Shown: piece by piece, positions 16,555 to 25,570 of the stretch
Numbering within the stretch: position 1 is the first letter of the stretch
Layout of the letters: each line of letters begins with the position of its first letter
Source of the DNA: Candidatus Cloacimonadota bacterium
Lineage (GTDB): Bacteria; Cloacimonadota; Cloacimonadia; Cloacimonadales; Cloacimonadaceae
Direction of reading: 5' to 3'
Length of the DNA: 64,000 nucleotides
Assembly: GCA_020532515.1 (NCBI GenBank)
Contig: JAJBAY010000002.1
Location: forward strand, 1-64,000
Position numbers and translations under genes: made by a program
Notes under the pieces: generated by a model
What the model was told of the DNA's origin: nothing
Database searches by the model: none
Seen by the model: the letters and a program-made list of their open reading frames with translations, nothing else

Positions 16555-18993
16555 ATGTATTTGACCGACGCCCAACTGATGAGCGAAATCAGGCGCTGCG
16601 AGTATTGCGCCACGAAACCCTGCAAGACTGCCTGCCCCTGTGATTGCTCGCCGGCAGACTTTATGATGGCTGCCTCAGGTGGCCAGCCTTCAGACTTCAA
16701 ACGCGCAGCCGGCATCATCCTGGCCTCCAATCCCCTGGGCGGCATCTGTGGAGATGTCTGTCCGGATCACCATTGTGTGGCAGCCTGTCTGAAAGAGAAG
16801 TTTGATGCTCCGATTCAGATTCCCGCCGTGCAGGCCACCATCATCAAGAAGGCCCGCGAGCTGGGAATGTCACCGGAGTTTGATCTGCCTGATGCTTCTT
16901 TGGATAGAATCGCCATTGTAGGTGGTGGACCCGCTGCCATCGGTGCGGCGGTGACTCTGCGGCAATTGTCTTACAATCCGGAGATCTTCGATCCTGAGAG
17001 CCTGGGCGGCCAGGCTGCCTTGATTCCGGAAGCCCGGCTAGACCGTGGCATGCTGATGTCCGATCTCATCTGGGCCAGCGAAAGCTTTCATATCGTGCAT
17101 CACCAGCAGCAGGTGCTGGACCCCAAAGCTTTGCTCAAAGATGGTTACAAAGCCGTGATCGTGGCTGGCGGACTCAATCAGCCCATTCATCTCAATATCC
17201 CCGGAGATGACAAAGCCATTTATGGCCTGGATATCCTCAAAACCTCCAGCTGCTTTCTCTTTAAAGGCAAGCGAGTAGCCCTGGTGGGCGGAGCGATCGC
17301 CGCTGATCAGGCTTTGACGATTGCCATATCTGGAGCTGCCCACGTGGAAATGTTTACCCTGGAAACCTTTAGCGAGATGCCTCTTACCCTGCGCGAAAAG
17401 GAAATCCTGATCGAAAACAAGGTGCTGTTCAGCCATCGCACCCGCATTACCCAGATCGTAAATGAAGGCGAGAAGACCGTAGGCATCAAGACCCGCCCCG
17501 TTTATCTCCCTGCAAATACAGAGTTTCACCCCTCCCAGATCAAGGACGAAGAAGGCTCCACCGAGCAATACCGTCCTTTCGATCTGGTCATCATCGCCGT
17601 AGGTTTTAGACCTGCTTTCAAGATCCTGGGCGACGGCATCTATAGCTGTGGCGACATGGTAAATGGTCCCAGCACTGTGGTAGAAGCAGTGGCGGCAGGC
17701 AAAAACATCGCCTTCAAAGTAGATGCTGCATTGAGGTCAAAGGACTTTGCCGAGCCCTCCAAGCCTACCAAAAGCATCTGCACGATTCCCGGCTGGAAGC
17801 GTATGCCGGTTCCGATTGATTGTGACTTCTTTGGGCGCAAAATGCGCTCTCCCTTCATCCTTTCCGCAGCTCCCCCTTCCGATGGCTATGAGCAGATGAA
17901 GCTGGCCTACGAAGCCGGCTGGGCAGGCGGAATCATGAAGACCTCATTTGATGATCTGCCCATCCACATCCCCAGCGAATACATGTTTGTCTGGGGCGAG
18001 GGCAAGAGGACTTTCGCAAATTGTGACAACGTCTCCGAGCACCCCATTGACCGCGTCTGCGAGGAAGTAGCCCGGCTCATCAAGGAATTCCCGGATCGCC
18101 TGACCATGGCCTCCACCGGTGGCCCCGTGAGCGGTAATGACGCTGAGGACAAAGCCGGCTGGCAATCCAACACCCGAAAGCTGGAGAAAGCCGGAGCCAT
18201 GGGCATAGAGTACTCACTTTCCTGCCCTCAAGGTGGAGATGGCACCCATGGCGACATCGTGGCCCAAGACCCCGTCCTCACTGCCAAGATCATCGATTGG
18301 GTGATGCAGATTTCCGATCCCGAGATCCCCAAACTCTTCAAACTCACCGGAGCCGTGACCGCGATCTATCCCATTATCTCTGCGGTGAAAGAGGTCTTTG
18401 ACCGCTATCCAGACAAGAAAGCCGGAGTCACCCTTGCCAATACCTTCCCCGCTTTGGGTTTCAGGGCCTCAGATGGCGCTTGGGACAAAGGCATTATTGC
18501 CGGTATGAGTGGAGAAGGCGTATTGCCCATCAGCTATCTCAGCCTATCGCGAGCCGGCAGCATGGGCGTGTTTATCTCCGGAAATGGCGGAGCGATGAAT
18601 CACCATGACGCCGCCAATTTCCTGGCTCTGGGAGCTGGTAATGTACAGTTTTGCACCGCGGTGGAGCGCTATGGCTACGGCATTATCGAGCATTTGGAAA
18701 GCGGCCTCAGCCACCTTTTAGAGGCGCGCAAAATCGGCAGCGTGAGTGATCTGATTGGCATTGCCCAGCCCCATCCCGTCACCGATTTCATGGACATCCC
18801 CCCCAAACACAAGCACTCTTCACTAATCAAGGACCTCTGTGTAAACTGCGGCAATTGCACCCGTTGCCCCTATCTGGCCATCGAGCTGGACGAGGAAAGC
18901 TTTCCCACTATTGATGAAGAAAAATGCATGGGCTGTAGTCTTTGTGTGCAACTCTGCTGGACCAATGCCCTGGAAATGATTGAAAACAAATAG
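16555..18993 (+). CDS. Dihydropyrimidine dehydrogenase-like PreT-PreA fusion flavoprotein
   Basis: 812 residues with, in order, an N-terminal Cys-rich Fe-S domain (residues 10-85: CEYCATKPCKTACPCDC, CGDVCPDHHC), an FAD/NAD(P)H-binding pyridine-nucleotide oxidoreductase domain (about 115-390: IAIVGGGPAAIGAAV), a dihydroorotate-dehydrogenase-like FMN barrel (about 405-745) and a C-terminal pair of 4Fe-4S motifs (CVNCGNCTRC, CMGCSLCVQLC). This is the architecture of DPD, which reduces uracil and thymine. The catalytic Cys of the DPD SCPxG loop is present (C557 in LSCPQGGDG). Bacteria usually encode it as two genes, preT and preA. AAGGAGATAGAT precedes the ATG. Substrate uncertain. Confidence 0.82.
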   Translation: MYLTDAQLMSEIRRCEYCATKPCKTACPCDCSPADFMMAASGGQPSDFKRAAGIILASNPLGGICGDVCPDHHCVAACLKEKFDAPIQIPAVQATIIKKARELGMSPEFDLPDASLDRIAIVGGGPAAIGAAVTLRQLSYNPEIFDPESLGGQAALIPEARLDRGMLMSDLIWASESFHIVHHQQQVLDPKALLKDGYKAVIVAGGLNQPIHLNIPGDDKAIYGLDILKTSSCFLFKGKRVALVGGAIAADQALTIAISGAAHVEMFTLETFSEMPLTLREKEILIENKVLFSHRTRITQIVNEGEKTVGIKTRPVYLPANTEFHPSQIKDEEGSTEQYRPFDLVIIAVGFRPAFKILGDGIYSCGDMVNGPSTVVEAVAAGKNIAFKVDAALRSKDFAEPSKPTKSICTIPGWKRMPVPIDCDFFGRKMRSPFILSAAPPSDGYEQMKLAYEAGWAGGIMKTSFDDLPIHIPSEYMFVWGEGKRTFANCDNVSEHPIDRVCEEVARLIKEFPDRLTMASTGGPVSGNDAEDKAGWQSNTRKLEKAGAMGIEYSLSCPQGGDGTHGDIVAQDPVLTAKIIDWVMQISDPEIPKLFKLTGAVTAIYPIISAVKEVFDRYPDKKAGVTLANTFPALGFRASDGAWDKGIIAGMSGEGVLPISYLSLSRAGSMGVFISGNGGAMNHHDAANFLALGAGNVQFCTAVERYGYGIIEHLESGLSHLLEARKIGSVSDLIGIAQPHPVTDFMDIPPKHKHSSLIKDLCVNCGNCTRCPYLAIELDEESFPTIDEEKCMGCSLCVQLCWTNALEMIENK

Positions 18994-19001
18994 GTAATAG
19001 A

Positions 19002-20615
19002 ATGAAAAGATTCAGACTGCTTTTACTGGTCAGCCTTTTGCTCGTCCTCTGCAGCTCTTTGGCAGCCGGGGACATCTTCGAGCATGTGGAACAAGACAGC
19101 CTCATACAGAAAGCCCCTGTGGTTTATAAAGATAAGGTTATATTTTATTTATACAGCGGTTTTGGAAGCTTTTCCGCTTTTGAACGCTCGGGCATCATCA
19201 GCAAAAGGCTTGAGGAGCTTTCTGAACGCAAGTATTTGTATCGGGACAGCTTACACGTCTATGCCCATGATGGAATATATGATATTCGCTATGGAGACAA
19301 GACCATTCACACTGTGGGCATCGGGGATTCGCTGGCACTTCAAAAGCCTCTGCCCGAAATAGCCCAAGGTTATTATGATATTGTCGCAGATGAGTTTATC
19401 CCGCTTTTTACCAAACTGAGTACGCGGCAGAGCATCATCCTGATCGCAAAAACCGTCCTCTTCGTATTGCTGATTCTGGCTATCAGCATCTTTATCTTCA
19501 GGATGCTCAGCAAGATGATCAGATACCTGCAAAGCCTGATCAGAGCGGTGAAAACGGCAAATCCCGAAGGTTTTTCCTTCAAAGGCATCAAGCTACTTTC
19601 TACCGATCAGTTCTGCCGGGCGGCCCGAACCATTATCGCCTTAGTGCGCTTTATCTTGCTGGCTTTATTATTCTATTTTACGCTGTATTTCGTACTTTTG
19701 GTGATTCCCGCCACTCACGAAATCGGCCAGCGCTTGCAGGCTTATATCATGACTCCGGTGATGGGAGTGGGTCAAGCGGTATTAAACTATCTGCCCAGCC
19801 TCTTTTTCATCATCGTAGTGGTGATCGTAACCCGCTACTTACTCAAGTTCTTACGCTATATCTTTGATGAGATCGAAAAAGGCAATCTGCGCTTTTCGAA
19901 TTTCTATCCGGAATGGGCTGATTCCACCTATCAAATCGTGAAATTCCTGATCATGTTCTTCACGGTGGTGGTGATCTTCCCATATCTGCCCGGCTCCAGT
20001 TCACCGGCTTTTCAGGGTATCTCGATATTTGTGGGTGTGATCGTATCCCTGGGTTCCTCTTCTGCCATCGCCAATATCATTGCCGGCATCATCCTGACCT
20101 ATATGAGAGCCTATAAGATCGGGGATTTTGTTCGTATCGGCGACAAAAAGGGCACTTTGATGGAGACCTCACTGCTGGTAGTGCGCATCAAAACTGTAAA
20201 GAACGAAGAGGTTACCATCCCCAATGCTATCGTGCTTGCGGGGCATATCACGGATTACTCTTCCTATGCCCGCGAAGGACATCTGGTGCTGCATACCGAG
20301 CTCACCGTCCGTTATGACGTGCCCTGGAAAAAGGTCTCGGAACTCCTGATCTCAGCAGCGCTCAAAAGCCACGGCATCAACACACAGAAGTCCCCTTACA
20401 TCAATATCTTGAAGCTCAATGAACACTCTGTGGAATACCAGCTTTGTGCCTATACAGACAGCCCGAATACCCAGCTGGCGATCTACACTGAATTGCATAA
20501 AAACATCCTCGATAATTTCGCCGAAGCCGGGGTGGAGATCATGAGCCCCACCTACAATGCGATCAGAGATGGCAATGCCAGCACTGTGCCGGAGAAATCA
20601 GGAGAACTTCTTTAA
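19002..20615 (+). CDS. MscS-family mechanosensitive channel
   Basis: 537 residues: signal peptide (1-22), a periplasmic region to about 145, transmembrane segments near 150-170, 210-235, 255-290 and 310-345, and then the pore-lining helix region rich in Gly/Ala (GVIVSLGSSSAIANIIAGII). The MscS beta domain follows (IGDFVRIGDKKGTLMET, EEVTIPNAIVL). It releases solutes on hypo-osmotic shock from the inner membrane. The start lies 8 bp after the flavoprotein, and the stop overlaps the convergent alcohol dehydrogenase stop. Confidence 0.9.
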   Translation: MKRFRLLLLVSLLLVLCSSLAAGDIFEHVEQDSLIQKAPVVYKDKVIFYLYSGFGSFSAFERSGIISKRLEELSERKYLYRDSLHVYAHDGIYDIRYGDKTIHTVGIGDSLALQKPLPEIAQGYYDIVADEFIPLFTKLSTRQSIILIAKTVLFVLLILAISIFIFRMLSKMIRYLQSLIRAVKTANPEGFSFKGIKLLSTDQFCRAARTIIALVRFILLALLFYFTLYFVLLVIPATHEIGQRLQAYIMTPVMGVGQAVLNYLPSLFFIIVVVIVTRYLLKFLRYIFDEIEKGNLRFSNFYPEWADSTYQIVKFLIMFFTVVVIFPYLPGSSSPAFQGISIFVGVIVSLGSSSAIANIIAGIILTYMRAYKIGDFVRIGDKKGTLMETSLLVVRIKTVKNEEVTIPNAIVLAGHITDYSSYAREGHLVLHTELTVRYDVPWKKVSELLISAALKSHGINTQKSPYINILKLNEHSVEYQLCAYTDSPNTQLAIYTELHKNILDNFAEAGVEIMSPTYNAIRDGNASTVPEKSGELL

Positions 20616-21754
20616 TACGCGAGCATCAGCAGCGCACGCACTTCATCTTCGTTTAGCTTAAACACCCCACCGATGGTGGGTGTAACCATGATCATGTCCA
20701 AAATCTGGTCTAATTCATCTGGTTTGATGCTGAGATCCCGCAGTGAAGTCGCCAGTCCCCAGCCTTCCAATTTGTTTCTCAGCCGCCGCACAGCGCGGAT
20801 CACATTTTCTTCATCCCAAACGCATTTTGCCCAACGGAAAAAGCGGGCCGGTTCTTTTTCACTGAGATACTCGATCCAAGCCGGTAAAATCGCCGCCAGC
20901 CCTTCTCCATGCGAGATTCCTGGATGCAAAGCAGAAAGTGCGTGATCAATGCCATGACAGCTCCAATCCCCGCCTCTCATACCTACTCCGGACAGTCCGT
21001 TTAAAGCCAGAGTCGTGCTCCAGGCAAAGTTCGCCCGGGCATCATAATCGTGTGGTTCTTTTTGCAAAAGATCAGTCGTATCAATGATCGTGCGCAAGAG
21101 GGCTTCGTTGATAGTCAAGGTGCTGAGTGCCTTTTCATTGCCAAAATAGAACTCCAGAATGTGGGAGATCGCATCCATCGCGCCATTGGCGGTTTGATTG
21201 AAGGGCAGAGTTTTTTGCAAGGTGGGATCGATGATGCTGAGCCGCGGATAGAGATGCTGTGAAGTAACAGACCATTTCTGACGGGTATCTATGTTTGTAA
21301 TCACCGCACCGCCATTCATTTCGCTGCCCGATCCGGAAATGGTGAGCACTGTGTACACCGGCAGAGCTTGCTTGATGATCTCCTTGTGGACAAAGGCGTT
21401 CCAGACGTCTTTCAGATACACGCCTGCAGCTACAGCCTTGGCAGTGTCGATCACAGAGCCACCACCCACAGCGAGCACGGCTTCCGCGCCATACTCCTTG
21501 GTCTGCTCAATAATTTCGCGGACTTTGGCCAATCTGGGATTCACCTCTACGTCCCAGACTTCAGTGTGTTTTATGCCAGCCTTTTCCAGGCTGTCTATCA
21601 CCTGATCATAGGCACCATTTTCGCGGATCGACCCCTGACCTGCGATCAGGATGCACTTCTTAATGCCGCCATTGCGCATCTGTCTGCCCAGATGGGTAAT
21701 CTGATTTTTGCCAAACATGATTTTGGTGGGATTGTAAAAAGTAAAAGCTTCCAT
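20612..21754 (-). CDS. Iron-dependent alcohol dehydrogenase (butanol dehydrogenase/YqhD type)
   Basis: 380 residues of the BDH/YqhD branch. The N-terminus FTFYNPTKIMFGKNQI and GGGSVIDTAKAV are typical. Metal ligands are recognisable in GAMDAISHILE and CHGIDHALSALHPGISHGEG (Asp plus three His). It reduces medium-chain aldehydes with NAD(P)H as family knowledge; the substrate is not readable. It is a distinct paralogue of the enzyme at 2652-3746, with low similarity outside the motifs. AAGGAG lies upstream of the ATG. A 15-bp gap separates it from the upstream barrel gene on the same strand. Confidence 0.9.
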   Translation of the reverse strand: MEAFTFYNPTKIMFGKNQITHLGRQMRNGGIKKCILIAGQGSIRENGAYDQVIDSLEKAGIKHTEVWDVEVNPRLAKVREIIEQTKEYGAEAVLAVGGGSVIDTAKAVAAGVYLKDVWNAFVHKEIIKQALPVYTVLTISGSGSEMNGGAVITNIDTRQKWSVTSQHLYPRLSIIDPTLQKTLPFNQTANGAMDAISHILEFYFGNEKALSTLTINEALLRTIIDTTDLLQKEPHDYDARANFAWSTTLALNGLSGVGMRGGDWSCHGIDHALSALHPGISHGEGLAAILPAWIEYLSEKEPARFFRWAKCVWDEENVIRAVRRLRNKLEGWGLATSLRDLSIKPDELDQILDMIMVTPTIGGVFKLNEDEVRALLMLAY

Positions 21755-21769
21755 TAAAATCTCCTTGCT

Positions 21770-22513
21770 TTATAGCTTGATGCTAAACCCCAGGCTTGCA
21801 TAGTGAAACGCCGAGAAAGTATATACCTGATCGATATCGCTGCCACCTTCCAAAAGACGGTATCCAGCTCTAACATTCAGCTTGTCGTTAATCATAAAAT
21901 CCAGCCCCAAATAGATATCTTCCGCTCTGCCATAGGGAGAGGCCAGGCCTTCTGCTTCCAAGACCAGCTCCAGTTCTTCCATCAAGGGATATCCGGCATT
22001 CAGGCTAAGCAGCGGCACAAATCCGGTATTAGTCTTGCTGGATATTTTGCCCGGTGATTTCAGAGTGACCTCCGCATCGCGGATCTTCCCGGAAATGCCT
22101 ACTGACTTGAGTACAAACAGCGGCTTGGGAAAGAAATATCTGTATTGCAAACGGTATGAATCAAAACGGAAAAGAGCTTCAACCTGCTCGCCCTCAAGGA
22201 AATCTACGCCTTCATAGGTGATGTCATTTGGCAAAGTGCCGGAAGGCTTTACGCTCAGTGGAGCCGCCAATACTGAGATCTGATGGCGGGGATGAGGGCG
22301 ATAATGCACCTGCAATCTGCTGCTAAAAACGGGATCGCTCTTGAGCTCGTCTGTAAAAGAAAGCAGAGGACTAAGATTGTCTTTATTGGGACTCCGGACG
22401 TCGTTGTAGCCGGAAAATGCCGCTCCCAGTTCGGTCTCGATCCTCAAATTCATCTGTCCCCATAAGCTACTGGCTAAGATGATGATAGTTAGCAGTAAAA
22501 GACTGCGTTTCAT
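21770..22513 (-). CDS. Outer-membrane beta-barrel protein, unassigned
   Basis: 247 residues with a signal peptide (KRSLLLLTIIILASSLWGQ). Alternating hydrophobic/polar strands such as YRLQYRYFFPKPLF and DKLNVRAGYRLLEGG end in HYASLGFSIKL, with the terminal hydrophobic residue pattern of barrel proteins. No named family is recognised. It sits upstream of an alcohol dehydrogenase on the same strand with no obvious functional link. Confidence 0.65.
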   Translation of the reverse strand: MKRSLLLLTIIILASSLWGQMNLRIETELGAAFSGYNDVRSPNKDNLSPLLSFTDELKSDPVFSSRLQVHYRPHPRHQISVLAAPLSVKPSGTLPNDITYEGVDFLEGEQVEALFRFDSYRLQYRYFFPKPLFVLKSVGISGKIRDAEVTLKSPGKISSKTNTGFVPLLSLNAGYPLMEELELVLEAEGLASPYGRAEDIYLGLDFMINDKLNVRAGYRLLEGGSDIDQVYTFSAFHYASLGFSIKL

Positions 22514-22944
22514 ATTTACCTCATGTGTTATTTGGATTTATTAATATAATAAGCCAAAGTATCTTTTAGGCAAGCTCAAGCCTTCCTGTTTCGCTGAACG
22601 CACTTTCAACTGGTCTTCGTCTCGAGATCACTCAAGGGCTCGAGTCTTCTCGAGTCGAAGACAAGTCAATGACAAGTTCATGGCTCAGGCTTCGCGCCAG
22701 CAAGCCCCTTGAAACATATAAAGAGTGGTGAATTTACCAGACCGTATAGATAAAACGGACTGTCAACTTGGTGCACAGCAGAGTAACTAATGACAATGCA
22801 AGAAATTACGGATCCCCAAGGATCCTTCTGATCCGAACAATCCCTGAAATCATTCAGTTTAAGCAGAGAAAAGCAAAACTTAACTTGACATCAAGGCCAG
22901 CCATAACAGGATAGTTTTAGTTTTAGAGAGTCAAGGAGCGGTAT
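22514..22944. other. Intergenic region with interrupted palindrome
   Basis: 431 bp between divergent genes and no convincing reading frame. It holds the long inverted repeat at 22613-22662, a small cluster of GGATCC/GATCC words (22808-22838) and TTGACA near 22884 ahead of the ROK gene, without a good -10 at standard spacing. Confidence 0.6.
22613..22662. repeat. Inverted repeat related to the 10347 palindrome
   Basis: The left arm GTCTTCGTCTCGAG (22613-22626) pairs with the right arm CTCGAGTCGAAGAC (22649-22662) with one mismatch around a 22-nt loop that itself contains GGGCTCGAG. The arms are nearly the halves of the 10347-10368 palindrome. Confidence 0.8.
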
Positions 22945-23838
22945 ATGAAAAGATACCTCGGCATCGATATCGGTGCTTCCAGTTTCAAGTATGGTGTGGG
23001 AGACAGTAAACATGGTTTACAGTGTTTTGACACCATCTGGTTCAAGGAAAAAAGCCTATCGGCTTTTCAGGAAGTTACGACTGAGATCCTGGACCGCGTA
23101 CAAGACCAAGGGATCCTAAGCATCGGCATTGGCAGTCCGGGCACCATCAGCAGGCCTGAAGGCAAGATCGTGGGGCTAAATCCCAATCTGCCTTTTTTCT
23201 CCGGTCTTTCGCCACGGGAATTGCTTCCCCAGGGCTTTGAACTACCGGTATTTGTAGATAACGACGCCAATCTCATGGCCTTGGCGGAAGCAGATCTGCA
23301 TAAGAGCTCTTTTACGATAGGCATCACGGTGGGCAGTGGCATCGGCTGCGGCATTGTGCTGGGCGGTGAAGTGTATCACGGAGCGCATGGCTTTGCCTCG
23401 GAAGCGGGACATTGCATCATGATCTCGGACGGAGAAAAATGCAGTTGCGGTCAAAATGGCTGCCTCGAAGCCTACAGCTCTGTAGATGGCCTCAGACGGC
23501 GTTTGGAGAGGCAGGGCTTGCCCTATCACGCGCTGAGCCTGCCGAAATTGATCGCTCTGAGGACCAAAGAAGAAGAGCTGGACAGGATCATCAGCGAAGG
23601 TGAAGATATCCTGATCAGGGCTGTGGCAAATCTGGTCACGCTGCTGGATCCGCAAATTGTGGTTTTGGGAGGCGGAGCCATGGAGCTGGGTTTGTATGAC
23701 ATCAACAAGATCAAAAAGGCAGTCCCGCAATATCTTCCAGAGGCGCATAGGCAGAAGTTTCACTGCGCTATAGCCGGCTATAAGAACCGGGCTGGAGTGA
23801 TGGGCGCTATCATCTTGTGTGAGAGAAATACATTATAG
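22945..23838 (+). CDS. ROK-family sugar kinase (glucokinase-like)
   Basis: 297 residues. The ATP-binding DIGASSFKYGVGD N-terminus, VDNDANLMALAEA with the catalytic Asp, and the ROK zinc site (H in EAGHCI plus C-x-C-x4-C in KCSCGQNGCLEA) are present. It would phosphorylate glucose or a related hexose/N-acetylhexosamine. There is no HTH, so it is an enzyme rather than a ROK repressor. AAGGAG is upstream of the ATG. The gene stands apart from other sugar genes, so the sugar is undetermined. Confidence 0.88.
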   Translation: MKRYLGIDIGASSFKYGVGDSKHGLQCFDTIWFKEKSLSAFQEVTTEILDRVQDQGILSIGIGSPGTISRPEGKIVGLNPNLPFFSGLSPRELLPQGFELPVFVDNDANLMALAEADLHKSSFTIGITVGSGIGCGIVLGGEVYHGAHGFASEAGHCIMISDGEKCSCGQNGCLEAYSSVDGLRRRLERQGLPYHALSLPKLIALRTKEEELDRIISEGEDILIRAVANLVTLLDPQIVVLGGGAMELGLYDINKIKKAVPQYLPEAHRQKFHCAIAGYKNRAGVMGAIILCERNTL

Positions 23839-23887
23839 GAACGGAACTTGCATGTACTAAAGTCAAAGAACAATATGAGAGGTTAAG

Positions 23888-24238
23888 ATGAAGAAGAGAA
23901 CAATGATTATCGCTGCTCTGATGCTACTTTTTGCTATGGGCTTGCTGGCCCAAAAAACAGAGGATATTTTCACTTTTGATATAAGTCCCAATCCCATGGT
24001 AAAATACTGTGAGATCACGGTGGGATTCGAAAATGAGACTTCTATCAACCTGGTAATAATGGACAGTAAGGAAGAAGTGGTAAAAACTATCTATACTGGC
24101 CCCATTTACAAAAGCATGACTTTCACTTGGGAACGCGATGACGCCAGAGGAGCTTATGTTCCTAACGGCACCTATTTTGTGGTGGTGAATTATCAAAGCC
24201 GCTACACATCCACAAAGAAGACCTTGATTCTGAAATAA
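23888..24238 (+). CDS. Small exported protein made only of a FlgD-like (sorting-type) domain
   Basis: 116 residues: a signal peptide (KKRTMIIAALMLLFAMGLLAQ) and then one Ig-like domain. SPNPMVKYCEITVGF, SINLVIMDSKEEVVKTIY, a Trp-containing FTWERDDARGAYVPNGTYF turn and a terminal KKTLILK follow the same block order as the C-terminal sorting domain of the 47851 protein (YPNPFNP, GLNIYNLRGQKVKTL, WDGTDEAGNPVASGVYYL, KLTMIK). Normally this domain is an appendage on large secreted proteins. Here it is the whole mature protein. It lies 49 bp after the ROK gene and is closed by a terminator. Confidence 0.75.
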   Translation: MKKRTMIIAALMLLFAMGLLAQKTEDIFTFDISPNPMVKYCEITVGFENETSINLVIMDSKEEVVKTIYTGPIYKSMTFTWERDDARGAYVPNGTYFVVVNYQSRYTSTKKTLILK

Positions 24239-24273
24239 GAGCATCTTTCCACTAACTATGACAAGCAAACGCG

Positions 24274-24300
24274 AAAAAAAGTCCGCTATGGGCTTTTTTT
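24274..24300 (+). terminator. Rho-independent terminator after the FlgD-like gene
   Basis: A run of seven A and GTCC, a GCTAT loop, then GGGC and seven T form an A/T-extended hairpin that reads as a terminator in either direction. Confidence 0.7.
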
Positions 24301-24453
24301 CTCTTTTTAGAGCGATTCTGGGTGATGAATCTAGCGCCGAATCTGCCGATTAGGTGATAAATCTGAGTTCTTTTCAAGAAAACCTCCAACTTTCGTGAAT
24401 CTTCTTGACAAAATTGTGCCCTCCTGAAAGACTAAATTCATCTGGATAGATAT

Positions 24454-24807
24454 ATGAATAATAACTTAGAGCACACTCGGCAAATGAACAGTGGCTGCGC
24501 AGCAGATTCCTCGCTGCTGGCTTCAGCATTATATGCCAAGGGCTATCACCAAGACCTCAAAGCTGAATACTATGGCGCCCCAAGCTACCCTGACGATGTG
24601 GTAAAGCTGGATGCTCTATATGAGAACTATTCCGGTATAGGCTATGCACTTTGGCTGCGTGCCAGAGCTCACAAAGGGAACAAAGATTCCCGGCAGGCTG
24701 TGGCAGATTGCAGCTGTACCAGTGGCAGCTTTTCACACTTTGAAAACGCAGAGATGATTGCCAGGACAGACTCTGCACTAAAGCGTCTGGAAGGAGAACG
24801 ACTATGA
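24454..24807 (+). CDS. Unknown small protein coupled to fabI
   Basis: 117 residues, not recognised. It is soluble, with no signal peptide, and has three Cys (GCAADSS near residue 15 and DCSCTSG near residue 85) and a Tyr-rich middle. Its TGA overlaps the fabI ATG (ATGA), the pattern used by real genes throughout the window, which is the main support for it being translated. The ribosome site is weak (GGATAG). A TTGACA occurs at about 24405 without a good -10 at 17 bp. It could be a spurious frame. Confidence 0.45.
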   Translation: MNNNLEHTRQMNSGCAADSSLLASALYAKGYHQDLKAEYYGAPSYPDDVVKLDALYENYSGIGYALWLRARAHKGNKDSRQAVADCSCTSGSFSHFENAEMIARTDSALKRLEGERL

Positions 24808-25568
24808 ATATGACAGGAAAGAAAGCCCTGATTTTGGGCATTGCAAATAAACACAGTATCGCCTATGGCATTGCCAGGGCACTCAAAGCGCAAGGCGTGG
24901 AACTGGCGATTAGTTATGCCGGAGCCGCTCTGGCCAAAAGGGTGCATCCCATCGCAGAAGAGCTGGGCGTAGATCAGGTCTTTGAATGCGATCTGAGCAA
25001 AGATAACGATATTAAGAATATGATCAGCATTCTGGCGGAGGAATGGGACTCTATAGATTACATCGTACACAGCGTGGCCTATGCGCCCATCAGCGATCTG
25101 AATCTGCCCTTTCAACACATTAGCAGGCATGGCTTTCTCACGGCAATGGACATCTCGGTGTATTCGTTGATAGCCGTGGTGCGGGAAGCGGAAATGCTGC
25201 TAAAACCTGGCTCTTCCGTGATTACCATGACCTATTATGGAGCCCAAAAAGTGGTGCCAAACTATGGTGTAATGGGTATCGCCAAAGCTGCTTTGGAAGC
25301 TTCAGTGCGCTATCTGGCACACAGCATGGGCGAAAAAGGCGTGAGGGTGAATGCCATCTCGGCAGGCCCGATCCGCACGCTTTCTTCTGCCGCAATCGGT
25401 GGAGTAGCTCAGCTCCAGCGCCGCATCGAGAAATCGGCCCCCTTAGCCCGCAATATTGAACAGGAGGATATAGCCAAAACCGCTTTGTACCTGCTTTCGG
25501 ATCTCGCCTCCGGTGTCACCGGAGACGTCTTATTCGTGGATTCAGGTATCTCGATAATGGCCTACTGA
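24804..25568 (+). CDS. fabI: Enoyl-[acyl-carrier-protein] reductase (NADH)
   Basis: 254 residues, an SDR-fold FabI catalysing the last step of fatty-acid elongation. GIANKHSIAYGIARAL is the FabI version of the nucleotide loop. The Tyr-x6-Lys catalytic pair is in NYGVMGIAKAALE, and SAGPIRTLSSAAIGG is the substrate-binding loop region. The length is normal. A complete FabI would be the usual triclosan-sensitive form by family knowledge. The next gene starts 2 bp after the stop. Confidence 0.95.
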   Translation: MNMTGKKALILGIANKHSIAYGIARALKAQGVELAISYAGAALAKRVHPIAEELGVDQVFECDLSKDNDIKNMISILAEEWDSIDYIVHSVAYAPISDLNLPFQHISRHGFLTAMDISVYSLIAVVREAEMLLKPGSSVITMTYYGAQKVVPNYGVMGIAKAALEASVRYLAHSMGEKGVRVNAISAGPIRTLSSAAIGGVAQLQRRIEKSAPLARNIEQEDIAKTALYLLSDLASGVTGDVLFVDSGISIMAY

Positions 25569-25570
25569 AT

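Noticed and set aside
22801-22838. Cluster of GGATCC words as a regulatory site
   Set aside because: It is short and imperfect, with no equivalent seen near other genes, so chance is adequate.
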